From Modicisalibacter sp049808615 (GTDB taxonomy: Bacteria; Pseudomonadota; Gammaproteobacteria; Pseudomonadales; Halomonadaceae): DNA of 64,000 nt. Of the stretch, positions 54,529 through 63,991 are shown in pieces; position 1 is the first letter of the stretch, and every line of letters begins with the position of its first letter. The notes beneath the pieces are model-generated. The model ran no database searches, was not told the origin of the DNA, and saw nothing but the letters and a program-made list of their open reading frames with translations. The stretch is from assembly GCF_049808615.1 (NCBI RefSeq), contig NZ_JBNCAN010000015.1, positions 42,277-106,276 on the forward strand. The letters are read 5' to 3'. A program made the translations under genes and the position numbers.

Positions 54529-54825
54529 TTACCAATCGACAGCGTGGCCTACTTCTGGCTCTTCGGCGCCGATGTAATCATTGGTGTCGGTGAACTGAGT
54601 CCGGTAATCGGTATGATTCGCAATGAAGCGAGCATGCTCTGCGGCTGCAGCACTTTTACCACTGTAGCGCTGCGTGAAGGAGGTATTCGCCGCCTTGTCG
54701 TTCATACTGCTCTTTTGCAACTGCTCACTGTTGGCCTGCATGGCTCTTTCGGATGCCAGGCTGGCATGAGCAGCAACGGGCAGTAGAGCAATAGCCAGGG
54801 CGGCAACGGTTGTCTGTAGTTTCAT
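54529..54825 (-). CDS. Small exported protein, unknown function
   Basis: A 98-residue protein with a signal peptide (MKLQTTVAALAIALLP, cleavage near AHA). The mature part is about 75 residues and hydrophilic, rich in Ala, Ser, Asn and Asp, without cysteine. No family recognised. The second ATG (54825) is preferred because GAGAGG lies at the right distance. No operon partner. Confidence 0.75.
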   Translation of the reverse strand: MKLQTTVAALAIALLPVAAHASLASERAMQANSEQLQKSSMNDKAANTSFTQRYSGKSAAAAEHARFIANHTDYRTQFTDTNDYIGAEEPEVGHAVDW

Positions 54826-54960
54826 GATCATCCTCTCGTGTCGGTTGATGTCTATGTGTTGGCGATCATCTTACTAACAGACTAATTAGTTTGCTAACAA
54901 ATATTGCCAATAACTTCGATTAGCCGGCGCTATCGATACACGGAATCCTATACTTTGGGT

Positions 54961-54994
54961 TTTCCATGCCTGGTTTGAGAGCCAGGCATGGAAA
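54961..54994. other. Hairpin downstream of djlA
   Basis: A perfect 13-base inverted repeat (54961-54973 with 54982-54994), loop eight bases, directly after the djlA stop. No long T-run follows on the minus strand, so it may be a weak terminator or a 3' stabiliser. Confidence 0.6.
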
Positions 54995-55001
54995 TCGCGC
55001 A

Positions 55002-55775
55002 CTAGGCAGGCTGGTGATCGCGGGTCTTCTTGATCAGATCGTAGGCATTGCCTATTTCGCGGGTACGCTGTTCGGCCATTTCACGCATATTCTCGGGCAG
55101 CCCCTTGCCGGCCAGTTTGTCGGGATGATTCTGACTCATGAGACGTCGATACGCGCGTTTGACTTCGGCATCGCTGGCACTAGCATCAACGCCCAGCACC
55201 CGATAGGCGTCTTCCAACGACAACCCGGACGTTGCCCCCGGAGCCTGCGCCCCGCCGCCACGCAGCATGGCCTCGATCTGTTGGATCTCCGCCTCGGAGC
55301 AGCCCAGGCCACGGGCGATCCGCAGGAACATCTCGTGTTCCGCCGGGTGCACGGCGCCATCGGCGGTGATGGCCGCCAGTTGAACCTGCAGAAACATTTG
55401 CAGCAGGACGCGTTGTCCCTTGGTCACCTGACGCAGGGTTTCAAGCTCCGCATCCAGATCGAAGTCCGACGATTTGCCGCGGGTGAAGGACGCTCTGGCG
55501 CGCTCACGCTGGGTTTCGTTGAGGCGCAAGCGCTCCCATAGCTTTCTGGAGACCTCGAGCTCGTCCTGAGTGACCTGGCCATCGGCCTTGCACAGGCAGC
55601 CCATCACCGCAAAGGTGGAATCCAGAAACTGTCGTTGCGTCTGTACCAGCTTGCCCAGCAGACTTCGACGCAGGCGACGAACCAGCCAGTAGGCCAGTCC
55701 CGCGCCGATCAGCATGCCGAGGAAATCGCCGATCAGATACCCCAGCACGCCGCCAATTATGATGGCTATCAGCAT
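55002..55775 (-). CDS. djlA: DjlA-like membrane-anchored co-chaperone (TerB-DnaJ)
   Basis: A 257-residue protein with an N-terminal membrane segment (about 4-31, Gly-rich), a TerB-like domain (about 55-175) and a C-terminal J domain (about 190-257). The J domain has the HPD motif (QNHPDKLAGKG), so it can stimulate DnaK. The gene lies downstream of dxs, 35 bases apart, same strand. Confidence 0.92.
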   Translation of the reverse strand: MLIAIIIGGVLGYLIGDFLGMLIGAGLAYWLVRRLRRSLLGKLVQTQRQFLDSTFAVMGCLCKADGQVTQDELEVSRKLWERLRLNETQRERARASFTRGKSSDFDLDAELETLRQVTKGQRVLLQMFLQVQLAAITADGAVHPAEHEMFLRIARGLGCSEAEIQQIEAMLRGGGAQAPGATSGLSLEDAYRVLGVDASASDAEVKRAYRRLMSQNHPDKLAGKGLPENMREMAEQRTREIGNAYDLIKKTRDHQPA

Positions 55776-55810
55776 GATGCTCTCGTTTTAGCAGGAAATT
55801 TTGAACACAC

Positions 55811-57748
55811 TCACGAGGCTTGTCCTGCCTCGAGACGTTTACGGATAGTGGCCTCGATACCACTTGCATCGAGCCCACACTCACTAAGCAGCTCCTCGGG
55901 CTTGCCGTGTTCGATGAACACATCCGGCAGGCCGAGATTGAGGATGCTGGTTGGCAACTTTTCCTTCACCAGCAGCTCATTGACGGCGCTCCCCGCTCCT
56001 CCGGCGATCACGTTGTCTTCCAACGTCACCAGCAACTCATGACTACGCGCCGCCTCGAGCACGGCGTCCCGATCCAGCGGCTTGATCGAGCGCATGTTGA
56101 GATGCGTGGCATCCAGACGTTCGGCGACCTCGGTGGCCGGCGTATTCAGGCTACCAAAGGCGAGCAGTGCGATACGTTGACCACGCCGACGAGTCTCAGC
56201 CTGGCCGATGGCCAAGGGTTCGAGATGCTCGGGGATGGCGACGCCCGGGCCGGTCCCACGTGGGTAACGTACCGCGGCAGGCCCGGCATGATGATAAGCG
56301 GCGCTCAGCATTGCCCGGCATTCGGCCTCATCCGCAGGCGCCATGATCACCATACCCGGCACACAGCGCAGATAGGAAAGATCCAGCGAGCCATGGTGCG
56401 TGGGGCCATCTTCGCCCACCAGCCCGGCGCGATCGATGGCGAAGGTCACATCCAGGTGTTGCACGGCAACATCGTGAATGAGCTGATCATAGCCGCGCTG
56501 CAGGAAGGTCGAATAGATTGCCACCACCGGTTTCATGTTCTCGCAGGCCATGCCGGCGGCCAGGGTCACCGCGTGCTGCTCGGCGATGGCCACATCGTAA
56601 TAGCGCGCCGGGAACTCCTGGGAAAAACGGATCAGATCGGAGCCTTCGCGCATCGCCGGGGTAATGCCGATCAACCGCTTGTCGGCGGCGGCCATGTCGC
56701 ACAGCCAGTCGCCGAACACATTGCAATACTTGCGGGGTTTAACCCTGGGCGTGACGGGGGGCTGGCCGGCCGGGGCCTGAGCAGGCGCCTTGGGTGCCAC
56801 ACTGGCAATGCCCTTCTCGAGCTTGGTGATGGCGTGATAGCCGATCGGGTCGGCCTCGGCGGGACGAAAGCCCTTGCCCTTGCTGGTTCGCACGTGCAGA
56901 AACTGCGGACCATCCAGATCGCGCAGAGTCCGCAGTGTATGAATCAGTCGAGGCAGATCGTGGCCATCAACGGGACCAATGTAGTTGAACCCCATCTCCT
57001 CGAACAAGGTCGCCGGGCTGACCATGCCTTTCATGTGTTCCTCGGTGCGTCGCGCAATCTGCAGCGCGCCGGGCAAGTGCGCCAGCACCTTCTTGCCGCC
57101 TTCGCGAACCGTGGTGTAGGTGCGGCTGGCGAAGACCTTCGCCAGGTAGCTGGCCATGCCGCCGACATTCTCGGAGATCGACATTTCATTGTCGTTGAGA
57201 ATCACCAGCAGGTTGGCATCGACATGACCGGCATGGGCCAACGCCTCGAAGGCGATGCCGGCTGTCAGGGCGCCATCGCCAATCACGGCACACACGCGAC
57301 GCTGCTGGCCCTGGGTGCGGGCCGCCAATGCCATGCCCAGAGCAGCGCTGATCGAGGTGCTGGAATGCCCTACACCGAAGGTGTCGTATTCCGATTCGCA
57401 GCGTCGTGGGAAGGCAGCCAATCCTCCATATTGGCGAATCGAGGTCATCGTCTCTCGACGCCCACAAAGAATCTTGTGCGGGTAGGCTTGATGACCGACA
57501 TCCCACACCAGGCGGTCATGGGGCGTATCCAACGCCTGATGCAGGGCCACGGTCAGTTCGACCACCCCCAACCCCGCACCGAAATGACCGCCACTACAGC
57601 CAACACTGTAAAGCAGATAGGCACGCAACTCGTCGGCCAGTTCAAGCAATTGGGCCATGCTGAAGGCACGTAATGCCACGGGCGTATCGATGGTATCGAG
57701 CAGCGGCGTCGCCGGACGCTCGACCGGTATCTCGTCGAACAGCTTCAT
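55811..57748 (-). CDS. dxs: 1-deoxy-D-xylulose-5-phosphate synthase
   Basis: A 645-residue thiamine-diphosphate-dependent synthase of the MEP isoprenoid pathway. TPP site CAVIGDGALTAGIAFEALAHAG with GDG...NN-type motif; transketolase pyrimidine domain AIAEQHAVTLAAGMA and the conserved DRAGLVGEDGPTHHG. Full length. It provides isoprenoid precursors and also the thiazole precursor for ThiG. In an operon with ispA and xseB. Confidence 0.97.
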   Translation of the reverse strand: MKLFDEIPVERPATPLLDTIDTPVALRAFSMAQLLELADELRAYLLYSVGCSGGHFGAGLGVVELTVALHQALDTPHDRLVWDVGHQAYPHKILCGRRETMTSIRQYGGLAAFPRRCESEYDTFGVGHSSTSISAALGMALAARTQGQQRRVCAVIGDGALTAGIAFEALAHAGHVDANLLVILNDNEMSISENVGGMASYLAKVFASRTYTTVREGGKKVLAHLPGALQIARRTEEHMKGMVSPATLFEEMGFNYIGPVDGHDLPRLIHTLRTLRDLDGPQFLHVRTSKGKGFRPAEADPIGYHAITKLEKGIASVAPKAPAQAPAGQPPVTPRVKPRKYCNVFGDWLCDMAAADKRLIGITPAMREGSDLIRFSQEFPARYYDVAIAEQHAVTLAAGMACENMKPVVAIYSTFLQRGYDQLIHDVAVQHLDVTFAIDRAGLVGEDGPTHHGSLDLSYLRCVPGMVIMAPADEAECRAMLSAAYHHAGPAAVRYPRGTGPGVAIPEHLEPLAIGQAETRRRGQRIALLAFGSLNTPATEVAERLDATHLNMRSIKPLDRDAVLEAARSHELLVTLEDNVIAGGAGSAVNELLVKEKLPTSILNLGLPDVFIEHGKPEELLSECGLDASGIEATIRKRLEAGQAS

Positions 57749-57758
57749 AAAGGCTCTT

Positions 57759-58649
57759 TCAGTAATCGCGCTCGATCATGTAACAGGCAATCTCCGCCAG
57801 CGGCGTGGCGGTATCGCCCAACGGAACCAGGGCATCGAGGGCTTGTTCGAGAAGGCTCTGGGTCTTGGCCCGTGCACCATCAAGCCCAAGCAACGACGGG
57901 TACGTTGGTTTGTCGCGGGCCGCGTCGGCACCACTGGCCTTGCCCAGGGTCTGGGTGTCGCCCACCACGTCGAGGATATCGTCTTGAATCTGAAACGCCA
58001 GGCCGATGGCGGCGCCGTAATCGTCCAGCGCGATCAACCGAGGGTCGGTCTCGGTGACACCGGTCAGCCCGCCTAGCCGGAGAGCAGCACGCATCAATGC
58101 GCCGGTCTTGTGCCGATGCACATTGGCCAGTGCCTCCACGTCCAGACGATCACCCACCGACAACAGATCCAGCGCCTGCCCGGCAGCCATGCCGTCACGA
58201 CCGGAAGCCCCGGCCAGGGTACGTACCATCGCCGCCAGACGCGGATGCGCGGCATCGGCAAGCAGCTCGAACGCCAGGGTTTGCAGTGCATCGCCGGCCA
58301 GAATCGCACTGGCCTCATCGAAGGCGCGATGCACGGTGGGTTGCCCCCGCCGCAGATCGTCGTCATCCATGGCAGGTAAATCGTCGTGTACCAGCGAATA
58401 GGCATGGATCAGTTCGATGGCAGCAGCAGCAGGATCGAGATCGTCATCCTCGGCCCCTACCGTACGCCCAGCAGCATAAACCAGTAGTGGACGCAACCGC
58501 TTGCCATTGCCGAGTACGCCATAGGCCATGGCCTCCTCCAGGCGCGGCGCAATCGCGTGACGCTTGTCGAAAAGCGTTGCCAACACGGCATTGACCCGAG
58601 CTCGGTCGGCATCCAGACGCAACGGCAACTCGGCCACGTCACTACTCAT
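57759..58649 (-). CDS. ispA: Farnesyl diphosphate synthase (geranyltranstransferase)
   Basis: A 296-residue prenyltransferase. The first Asp-rich motif (DDLPAMDDDDLRRG) and the second (QIQDDILDV) are present. Start taken at ATG 58649, which overlaps the xseB stop by eight bases. Synthesises farnesyl diphosphate from IPP and DMAPP. Confidence 0.96.
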   Translation of the reverse strand: MSSDVAELPLRLDADRARVNAVLATLFDKRHAIAPRLEEAMAYGVLGNGKRLRPLLVYAAGRTVGAEDDDLDPAAAAIELIHAYSLVHDDLPAMDDDDLRRGQPTVHRAFDEASAILAGDALQTLAFELLADAAHPRLAAMVRTLAGASGRDGMAAGQALDLLSVGDRLDVEALANVHRHKTGALMRAALRLGGLTGVTETDPRLIALDDYGAAIGLAFQIQDDILDVVGDTQTLGKASGADAARDKPTYPSLLGLDGARAKTQSLLEQALDALVPLGDTATPLAEIACYMIERDY

Positions 58650-58947
58650 TGTCGACCTCCCAGTGCATTGCGGCGCCGCTAGACGCAGCACTCGACGTAC
58701 TATCGAAAGAAACCTCGTCGATGGAGCCGTCAGGTTGCTCGACCAGTGTGCGTACTTTCAACTCGGCTTCGCCAAGGCGCCGCTGCGCCTCCCGTGTCAG
58801 CCGAATGCCCCGTTCAAAAGCAGTAAGCGAGGCTTCCAGGGAAAGATCGCCGGATTCAAGCTGGTTCACCAACGACTCAAGCTGCTCCAGCGTGGAGGCA
58901 AAGTCATCGGGTGATCTGTTTTGTACATCGTCCTGCGTATCCGCCAT
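58642..58947 (-). CDS. xseB: Exodeoxyribonuclease VII small subunit
   Basis: A 101-residue XseB; the conserved core FASTLEQLESLVNQLESGDLSLE and RGIRLTREAQRRL is about residues 15-75, with a variable acidic tail. It binds XseA (not in this window) to form exonuclease VII. ATG 58947 fits the family; 58974 gives a nine-residue extension. First gene of xseB-ispA-dxs. Confidence 0.93.
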   Translation of the reverse strand: MADTQDDVQNRSPDDFASTLEQLESLVNQLESGDLSLEASLTAFERGIRLTREAQRRLGEAELKVRTLVEQPDGSIDEVSFDSTSSAASSGAAMHWEVDNE

Positions 58948-59214
58948 GACACTACTCGCCTTTAACGGGCTCATTGATCAAATATCGCCGCCGCGGCAGC
59001 CTGGAGGCACAGTATACATGCTCGTACTCGCCCTGAAGATGCCTTTGGTTAGCTCGACCAGCGGCAAACGGCTCATGATCGAGACGGTTCATGTTCAAGG
59101 CACGGCAATTTCACTTTGCTCGATTGCGGCTGTGCTACGATAGCGCCCCTGTCAATGCACTCCCAGTTACCTGCTGAAAACGCGGCCCAAACCAACGTGA
59201 GGATTGATTCGAGA

Positions 59215-60465
59215 ATGGCCAAGACCTCCCTGGACAAAAGCAAGATCAAGATACTGCTGCTCGAGGGCATCCATCAGTCTGCAGTGGACAGCTTCCTGAA
59301 TGCGGGTTACACCAACATCGAGCATCTGCATACGTCGCTGGACGAACAGGCACTGATCGACAAGATCGGCGATGTCCACTTTATGGGCATTCGCTCGCGT
59401 ACCCAACTCAACGAGCGCGTCTTCGCCGCCGCCGAAAAGCTTACCGCAGTGGGCTGTTTCTGCATCGGCACCAATCAGGTCGATCTGAATGCCGCACTCA
59501 CTCGGGGCGTTCCGGTATTCAACGCCCCCTATTCCAACACCCGCTCGGTGGCGGAACTGGTACTCGCGGAAACCATCATGCTGTTACGCGGCATCCCGGA
59601 GAAGAGCGCCCGTGCTCATCAGGGGGGCTGGCTCAAGACGGCCAAGAATTCTCACGAGGCGCGGGGCAAGACCCTAGGCATTATCGGTTACGGCAGCATC
59701 GGCGCCCAGCTCTCGGTGCTCGCCGAATCCGTCGGCCTCGATGTGATCTACTACGATGCGGTCACCAAGCTCGCCATGGGTAATGCCCGTCAAGTCGGCA
59801 GCCTGCAGGAGTTGCTGGCCCGCGCCGACGTGGTCACCCTGCACGTGCCGGACGTGCCCTCCACGCGCTGGATGATCGGCAAGGAGCAGATCGCCCTGAT
59901 GAAGCAAGGCGGCATCCTGATCAACGCCTCGCGGGGCAGCGTGGTGGTCATCGACGAGCTTGCCGAGGCGCTGAAGAATGGCAAGCTGCTGGGGGCCGCC
60001 ATCGACGTCTTCCCGGTCGAACCCAAAGGCAACAACGAAGAGTTCGTCTCGCCGCTGCGTGGTCTGGAGAACGTGATCCTGACCCCGCACGTCGGCGGCT
60101 CGACCCTGGAAGCCCAAGAGAACATCGGCGTCGAAGTGGCGGAGAAACTGGTCACCTACTCCGATAACGGCACCACCATCACCTCGGTCAACTTCCCCGA
60201 AGTCTCGCTGCCGGCGCATCCGGACAAGCACCGTCTGCTGCACATTCATGACAACGTGCCCGGCGTGCTCTCCGAGATCAACCGTGTACTGTCGGAAAAC
60301 GACATCAACATCGCTGCCCAGTATCTGCAGACCAACGACAAGGTCGGCTACGTGGTCATCGACGTGGACAAGGCCTACGGCCCCCAGGCGTTGGAAGCGC
60401 TCAAGCAGGTCGAGCACACTCTGCGCATCCGCGCGCTTTATTCGGATGCCAACTTCGATAGTTGA
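59215..60465 (+). CDS. serA: D-3-phosphoglycerate dehydrogenase
   Basis: A 416-residue enzyme that opens serine synthesis. The NAD-binding motif GYGSIGAQLSVLAES, catalytic Arg/Glu region NASRGSVVVI and HVGGSTLEAQ, and a C-terminal ACT domain (about 345-416, LHIHDNVPGVLSEIN) for serine feedback. ATG 59215 is taken, preceded by GAGGATTGATTCGA; a longer ORF start at 59116 has no support. Monocistronic, followed by a terminator. Confidence 0.96.
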   Translation: MAKTSLDKSKIKILLLEGIHQSAVDSFLNAGYTNIEHLHTSLDEQALIDKIGDVHFMGIRSRTQLNERVFAAAEKLTAVGCFCIGTNQVDLNAALTRGVPVFNAPYSNTRSVAELVLAETIMLLRGIPEKSARAHQGGWLKTAKNSHEARGKTLGIIGYGSIGAQLSVLAESVGLDVIYYDAVTKLAMGNARQVGSLQELLARADVVTLHVPDVPSTRWMIGKEQIALMKQGGILINASRGSVVVIDELAEALKNGKLLGAAIDVFPVEPKGNNEEFVSPLRGLENVILTPHVGGSTLEAQENIGVEVAEKLVTYSDNGTTITSVNFPEVSLPAHPDKHRLLHIHDNVPGVLSEINRVLSENDINIAAQYLQTNDKVGYVVIDVDKAYGPQALEALKQVEHTLRIRALYSDANFDS

Positions 60466-60483
60466 GTGAAGATCGCGTATTCC

Positions 60484-60519
60484 CAAAGCCCTCGGCAATT
60501 GCCGGGGGCTTTGTTTTTC
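60484..60519 (+). terminator. Terminator after serA
   Basis: A stem of about 9-11 bp (caaagccctcggc with gccgggggcttt) with an AATT loop and a T-run (60512-60518). Plus strand intrinsic terminator. Confidence 0.88.
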
Positions 60520-60630
60520 TAAGGTAAAAGAGTGATACGGCCCTTTCGCCCATGTAATCTCTGGGTGAGAAAAAAGACGCAGGCTGGTAGTAATGCTGAT
60601 AGTAGTGGAAAGTGCAGAGCGAAAGAACAT

Positions 60631-63408
60631 ATGAGCGTATTAACTCCTGAGCAGCAAGCCCGCCAGTGTATCGACGCCCAGCTCGAACAGGCCGGCTGGC
60701 TCGTGCAATCGATGAGCGAACTCGATCCCGGCGCCGGACACGGCGTGGCGATACGCGAATATCCGACCGACAGCGGCCCCATGGACTATCTGCTAGTGGT
60801 GGAGGGTAAGGCCTGCGGCGTCATCGAGGCCAAGCGCGACGAGGAGGGCCATCGCCTGAACACCGTCGAACTGCAATCGACGCGCTACGCTACCGCCAAC
60901 CTCCATCACCTGGGCCAGGTGCCGCTGCGCTTCATTCACGAAGCGACCGGCGCAATCACCCGCTACACGGACAGCCGCGACCCCAAGCCGCGAGCACGGG
61001 AGATCTTCCAGTTTCCCCGACCCGAAACCTTGGCCCAGCGTCTTTCCGAGCCGGATACCCTGCGTACCCGGCTGACCCGCTTTCCCGAGCTACAAGCACA
61101 AGGCCTGCGCGACTGTCAGTTCCGCGCCATCGGCAACCTGGAAGCATCGCTGGCGAACAACCGCCCCCGCGCATTGATCCAGATGGCCACCGGCGCCGGC
61201 AAGACGTTTACCGCCATCACCTCGATCTATCGGCTGCTGAAATTCGCCGATGCCAAGCGGGTGTTGTTTCTGGTGGATACCAAGAACCTTGGCGAGCAGG
61301 CGGAAGGCGAGTTCTACCAGTACATTCCCCAGGACGACAACCGCAAGTTCACCGAGCTCTATACCGTCTGCCGCTTGACCAGCAGCCATATCCCCCAGGA
61401 TGCCCAGGTCATCATCTGCACCATTCAGCGTCTGTACTCGATCCTCAAGGGCGAACCGCTGGACGAGACGGCGGAAGAAACCGTACCGGACGACCTTGTC
61501 ACGCTGCGCAAGCCGCCGCTGCCGGTGGTCTACAACCCGCGCATTCCGCCGGAATTCTTCGAGTTCATGGTCATCGACGAGTGCCATCGCTCCATCTACA
61601 ACCTGTGGCGTCAGGTGCTGGAATACTTCGACAGCTTTCTGATCGGCCTGACCGCCACGCCGGACAAGCGTACCTACGGCTTCTTCCAGCAGAACGTGGT
61701 CAGCGAATACACCCTGGAGCAATCCGTGGCGGATGGCGTCAACGTCGATCACCGCGTCTGGCGCATCGCTACCGAGATCACCCAAGGCGGTGGCCAGCTA
61801 GAAGCCCGGGAGCTGGTGGAAAAGCGCGAGCGCCTGAGTCGCAAGAAACGCTGGGAACAGCTCGACGAGGAAGTCACTTACCAGGGCACCCAGCTCGATC
61901 GCTCCGTGGTCAACGAGTCGCAGATTCGCCAGGTCATCCGCGCCTTTCGCGACGGCCTGCCGCGGATGTTCCCGGAGCGCTATACGGAGACAAACACCTT
62001 CCAAGTGCCCAAGACCCTGATCTTCGCCAAGACCGACAGCCACGCGGACGACATCATCCGCATCGTTCGCGAGGAGTTCGCCGAGGGCAACGACTTCTGC
62101 AAGAAGGTCACCTACCGCACCGAGGAAGACCCCAAGAGCGTGCTGGCGAGTTTTCGCAACGACTACCATCCGCGCATCGCCGTGACCGTGGACATGATCG
62201 CCACCGGCACCGACGTCAAACCCCTGGAATGCCTGCTGTTCATGCGCGACGTGAAAAGCCGCAACTACTACATGCAGATGGTCGGCCGCGGCACTCGCAG
62301 CCTCGACGCGGACGGTCTGGCGGTGGTCAGCAACGCCGCCCGGGGCCCCAAGCGGGAGTTCATCCTGGTGGATGCCATCGGCGTCAAGGACTCCGAGAAG
62401 AAGGACACCGGCAGTCTGGAGAAGGCGCCGAGCCTGTCACAGAAAGCACTGATGACCGGCGTGGTGATGGGGGTTCGCGACGAGCCGACTTTAAGCTCCC
62501 TGGCCGGGCGCTTCGCGCGTTTCGCCAAGCGCCTGAACGCCGAGCAGCAGCGCCAGGTCAAGGAGTTGACCGGCGGCGCCAGCCTCAACGACCTGGCCGG
62601 CGGCCTGCTCGCCGTGGACGACCCGGATGCCATCGATACCGAGGCTAGAAAGCAGTTTGAACTGGGGCCCGGCGAGACGATCACCAGCGTGCAGCGGGAG
62701 CAGGTGCGCAACCAGCGTGCCCAGGCCGCCTGCGCCCCCATTACCGGCAAGCTGACCACTCTGCTCGAGGACATTCGCGAGCGCCAGGAGCAGACCCTGG
62801 ACGCCACCAATCTCGATAGCGTCACCTATAGCGGCTGGGACAGCGATCTCGACGCCCAGCGCGCGCACCTGCGCCAGGAGTTCGAACAGTGGCTGGCAAG
62901 CCACCGAGACGAAATCACCGCCCTGACCATCTATTACGCCCAGCCCCAGCGCCGGGCGGATATCACCCAGCGGACGATCACCGAACTACTGGAACGGCTC
63001 AAGCAGGAAAAACCCACCCTGGCCCCGGTCAAGGTATGGGACGCCTACGCGGCGCTGGATGAAGTCAACGTTACCCGCCCCGAAAGCGAACTGACGCAGA
63101 TCGTCGCCCTGGTACGCCGGGCCTGCGGCTGGGACGACAGGCTCACCCCCTATGCGGATACCGTGCGCGCCAACTTCAAGCGCTGGATATTCGCCAAGCA
63201 CGCCGGCAACCAGCCCAAGTTCACGCCCCAGCAGCAAGCCTGGCTGGAAATGATCCGCGACCATATCGCCGTCAGCCTGCATATCGAGCTCGACGATTTC
63301 GATTATCACCCCTTCGACGCCCAAGGCGGCGTGGGAAAGATGTATCAGCTATTCGGCGACGAGATGGACCGGGTAATCGATGAAATCAATGATGCTCTGG
63401 CGGCGTAA
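60631..63408 (+). CDS. hsdR: Type I restriction enzyme R subunit
   Basis: A 925-residue HsdR. The N-terminal PD-(D/E)xK nuclease has Asp52 and Glu66-x-Lys68 (MDYLLVVEGK, then GVIEAKRD); SF2 helicase has Walker A ATGAGKT (186-192) and DECH (316-319); C-terminal EcoEI_R-type region. Translocates and cleaves unmodified DNA together with HsdS and HsdM. Start ATG 60631 (MSVLTPEQQ) has only a weak site. Base usage matches the chromosome, unlike the next gene. Confidence 0.9.
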   Translation: MSVLTPEQQARQCIDAQLEQAGWLVQSMSELDPGAGHGVAIREYPTDSGPMDYLLVVEGKACGVIEAKRDEEGHRLNTVELQSTRYATANLHHLGQVPLRFIHEATGAITRYTDSRDPKPRAREIFQFPRPETLAQRLSEPDTLRTRLTRFPELQAQGLRDCQFRAIGNLEASLANNRPRALIQMATGAGKTFTAITSIYRLLKFADAKRVLFLVDTKNLGEQAEGEFYQYIPQDDNRKFTELYTVCRLTSSHIPQDAQVIICTIQRLYSILKGEPLDETAEETVPDDLVTLRKPPLPVVYNPRIPPEFFEFMVIDECHRSIYNLWRQVLEYFDSFLIGLTATPDKRTYGFFQQNVVSEYTLEQSVADGVNVDHRVWRIATEITQGGGQLEARELVEKRERLSRKKRWEQLDEEVTYQGTQLDRSVVNESQIRQVIRAFRDGLPRMFPERYTETNTFQVPKTLIFAKTDSHADDIIRIVREEFAEGNDFCKKVTYRTEEDPKSVLASFRNDYHPRIAVTVDMIATGTDVKPLECLLFMRDVKSRNYYMQMVGRGTRSLDADGLAVVSNAARGPKREFILVDAIGVKDSEKKDTGSLEKAPSLSQKALMTGVVMGVRDEPTLSSLAGRFARFAKRLNAEQQRQVKELTGGASLNDLAGGLLAVDDPDAIDTEARKQFELGPGETITSVQREQVRNQRAQAACAPITGKLTTLLEDIRERQEQTLDATNLDSVTYSGWDSDLDAQRAHLRQEFEQWLASHRDEITALTIYYAQPQRRADITQRTITELLERLKQEKPTLAPVKVWDAYAALDEVNVTRPESELTQIVALVRRACGWDDRLTPYADTVRANFKRWIFAKHAGNQPKFTPQQQAWLEMIRDHIAVSLHIELDDFDYHPFDAQGGVGKMYQLFGDEMDRVIDEINDALAA

Positions 63409-63440
63409 TCGCCGGGCAGTATAAGGTAAATATTAGAGCT

Positions 63441-63896
63441 ATGGATGATGTAGTTAATGAGGTTTCGGCGCAGTATTTAACTATTACAAACAATACAGAA
63501 GCCCAAGAACTGCCTATGGGGTGGGCATCATGCAAACTAAAAGAAATAATTCAGCTCAATTATGGTAAGGCTCTTAAGAAAACAGACAGGAATGACTATG
63601 GAAAAACTCCTGTTTATGGCTCTAGCGGTATTGTTGGCTATCATGACGCCCCGCTAACCACAGAGCCTAGCTTGATCATTGGGCGAAAAGGTGCTGTTGG
63701 CAGCATATATCTTGAAACAAAAAATTGCTGGCCCATCGATACTGTTTACTTTTCTCAAGTACCCTCTGGCACAAATGCAAAGTATTTAAAATACCTGCTT
63801 AGCTTTGCTAACTTGAACAGACTAGAAAAGTCTACAGCCATTCCAGGACTGAGCCGCAGCGATGCTAATGAAGTAATAATAAACCTGAATCCGTGA
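63441..63896 (+). pseudogene. hsdS: Truncated type I specificity subunit HsdS (N-terminal target-recognition domain)
   Basis: Only about 151 residues: one target-recognition domain (GWASCKLKEIIQLNYG at the start and GRKGAVGSIYLETKNCWPIDT in the centre, which are typical of HsdS TRDs) and the start of the conserved coiled-coil, stopping at the TGA (63894-63896). A full HsdS needs two TRDs, about 400 residues. The DNA is AT-rich, in contrast to hsdR, so the domain was probably acquired from another organism. It is either a broken gene or a split half-subunit of a dimeric type. Confidence 0.8.
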
Positions 63897-63991
63897 TGCC
63901 GGCGTCGACACTTCCCCTATCACCGCCAGCGAGCATTTTCTGACCGCCGATTCCGTCTCACCCGCTGAACGCATACCGGGGAGGACCAACC
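63897..63991. other. GC-rich spacer after the hsdS fragment
   Basis: Base composition returns abruptly to that of the chromosome after the stop. One frame (RDAGVDTSPITASEHFL) stays open through to the window edge but has no recognisable domain; it might be a remnant of the former hsdS or of a different gene. Confidence 0.35.

Noticed and set aside
55820..57673. 617-codon open frame opposite dxs
   Set aside because: Antisense shadow of a clear dxs gene in GC-rich DNA; no domain, no ribosome-binding site, low-complexity composition.
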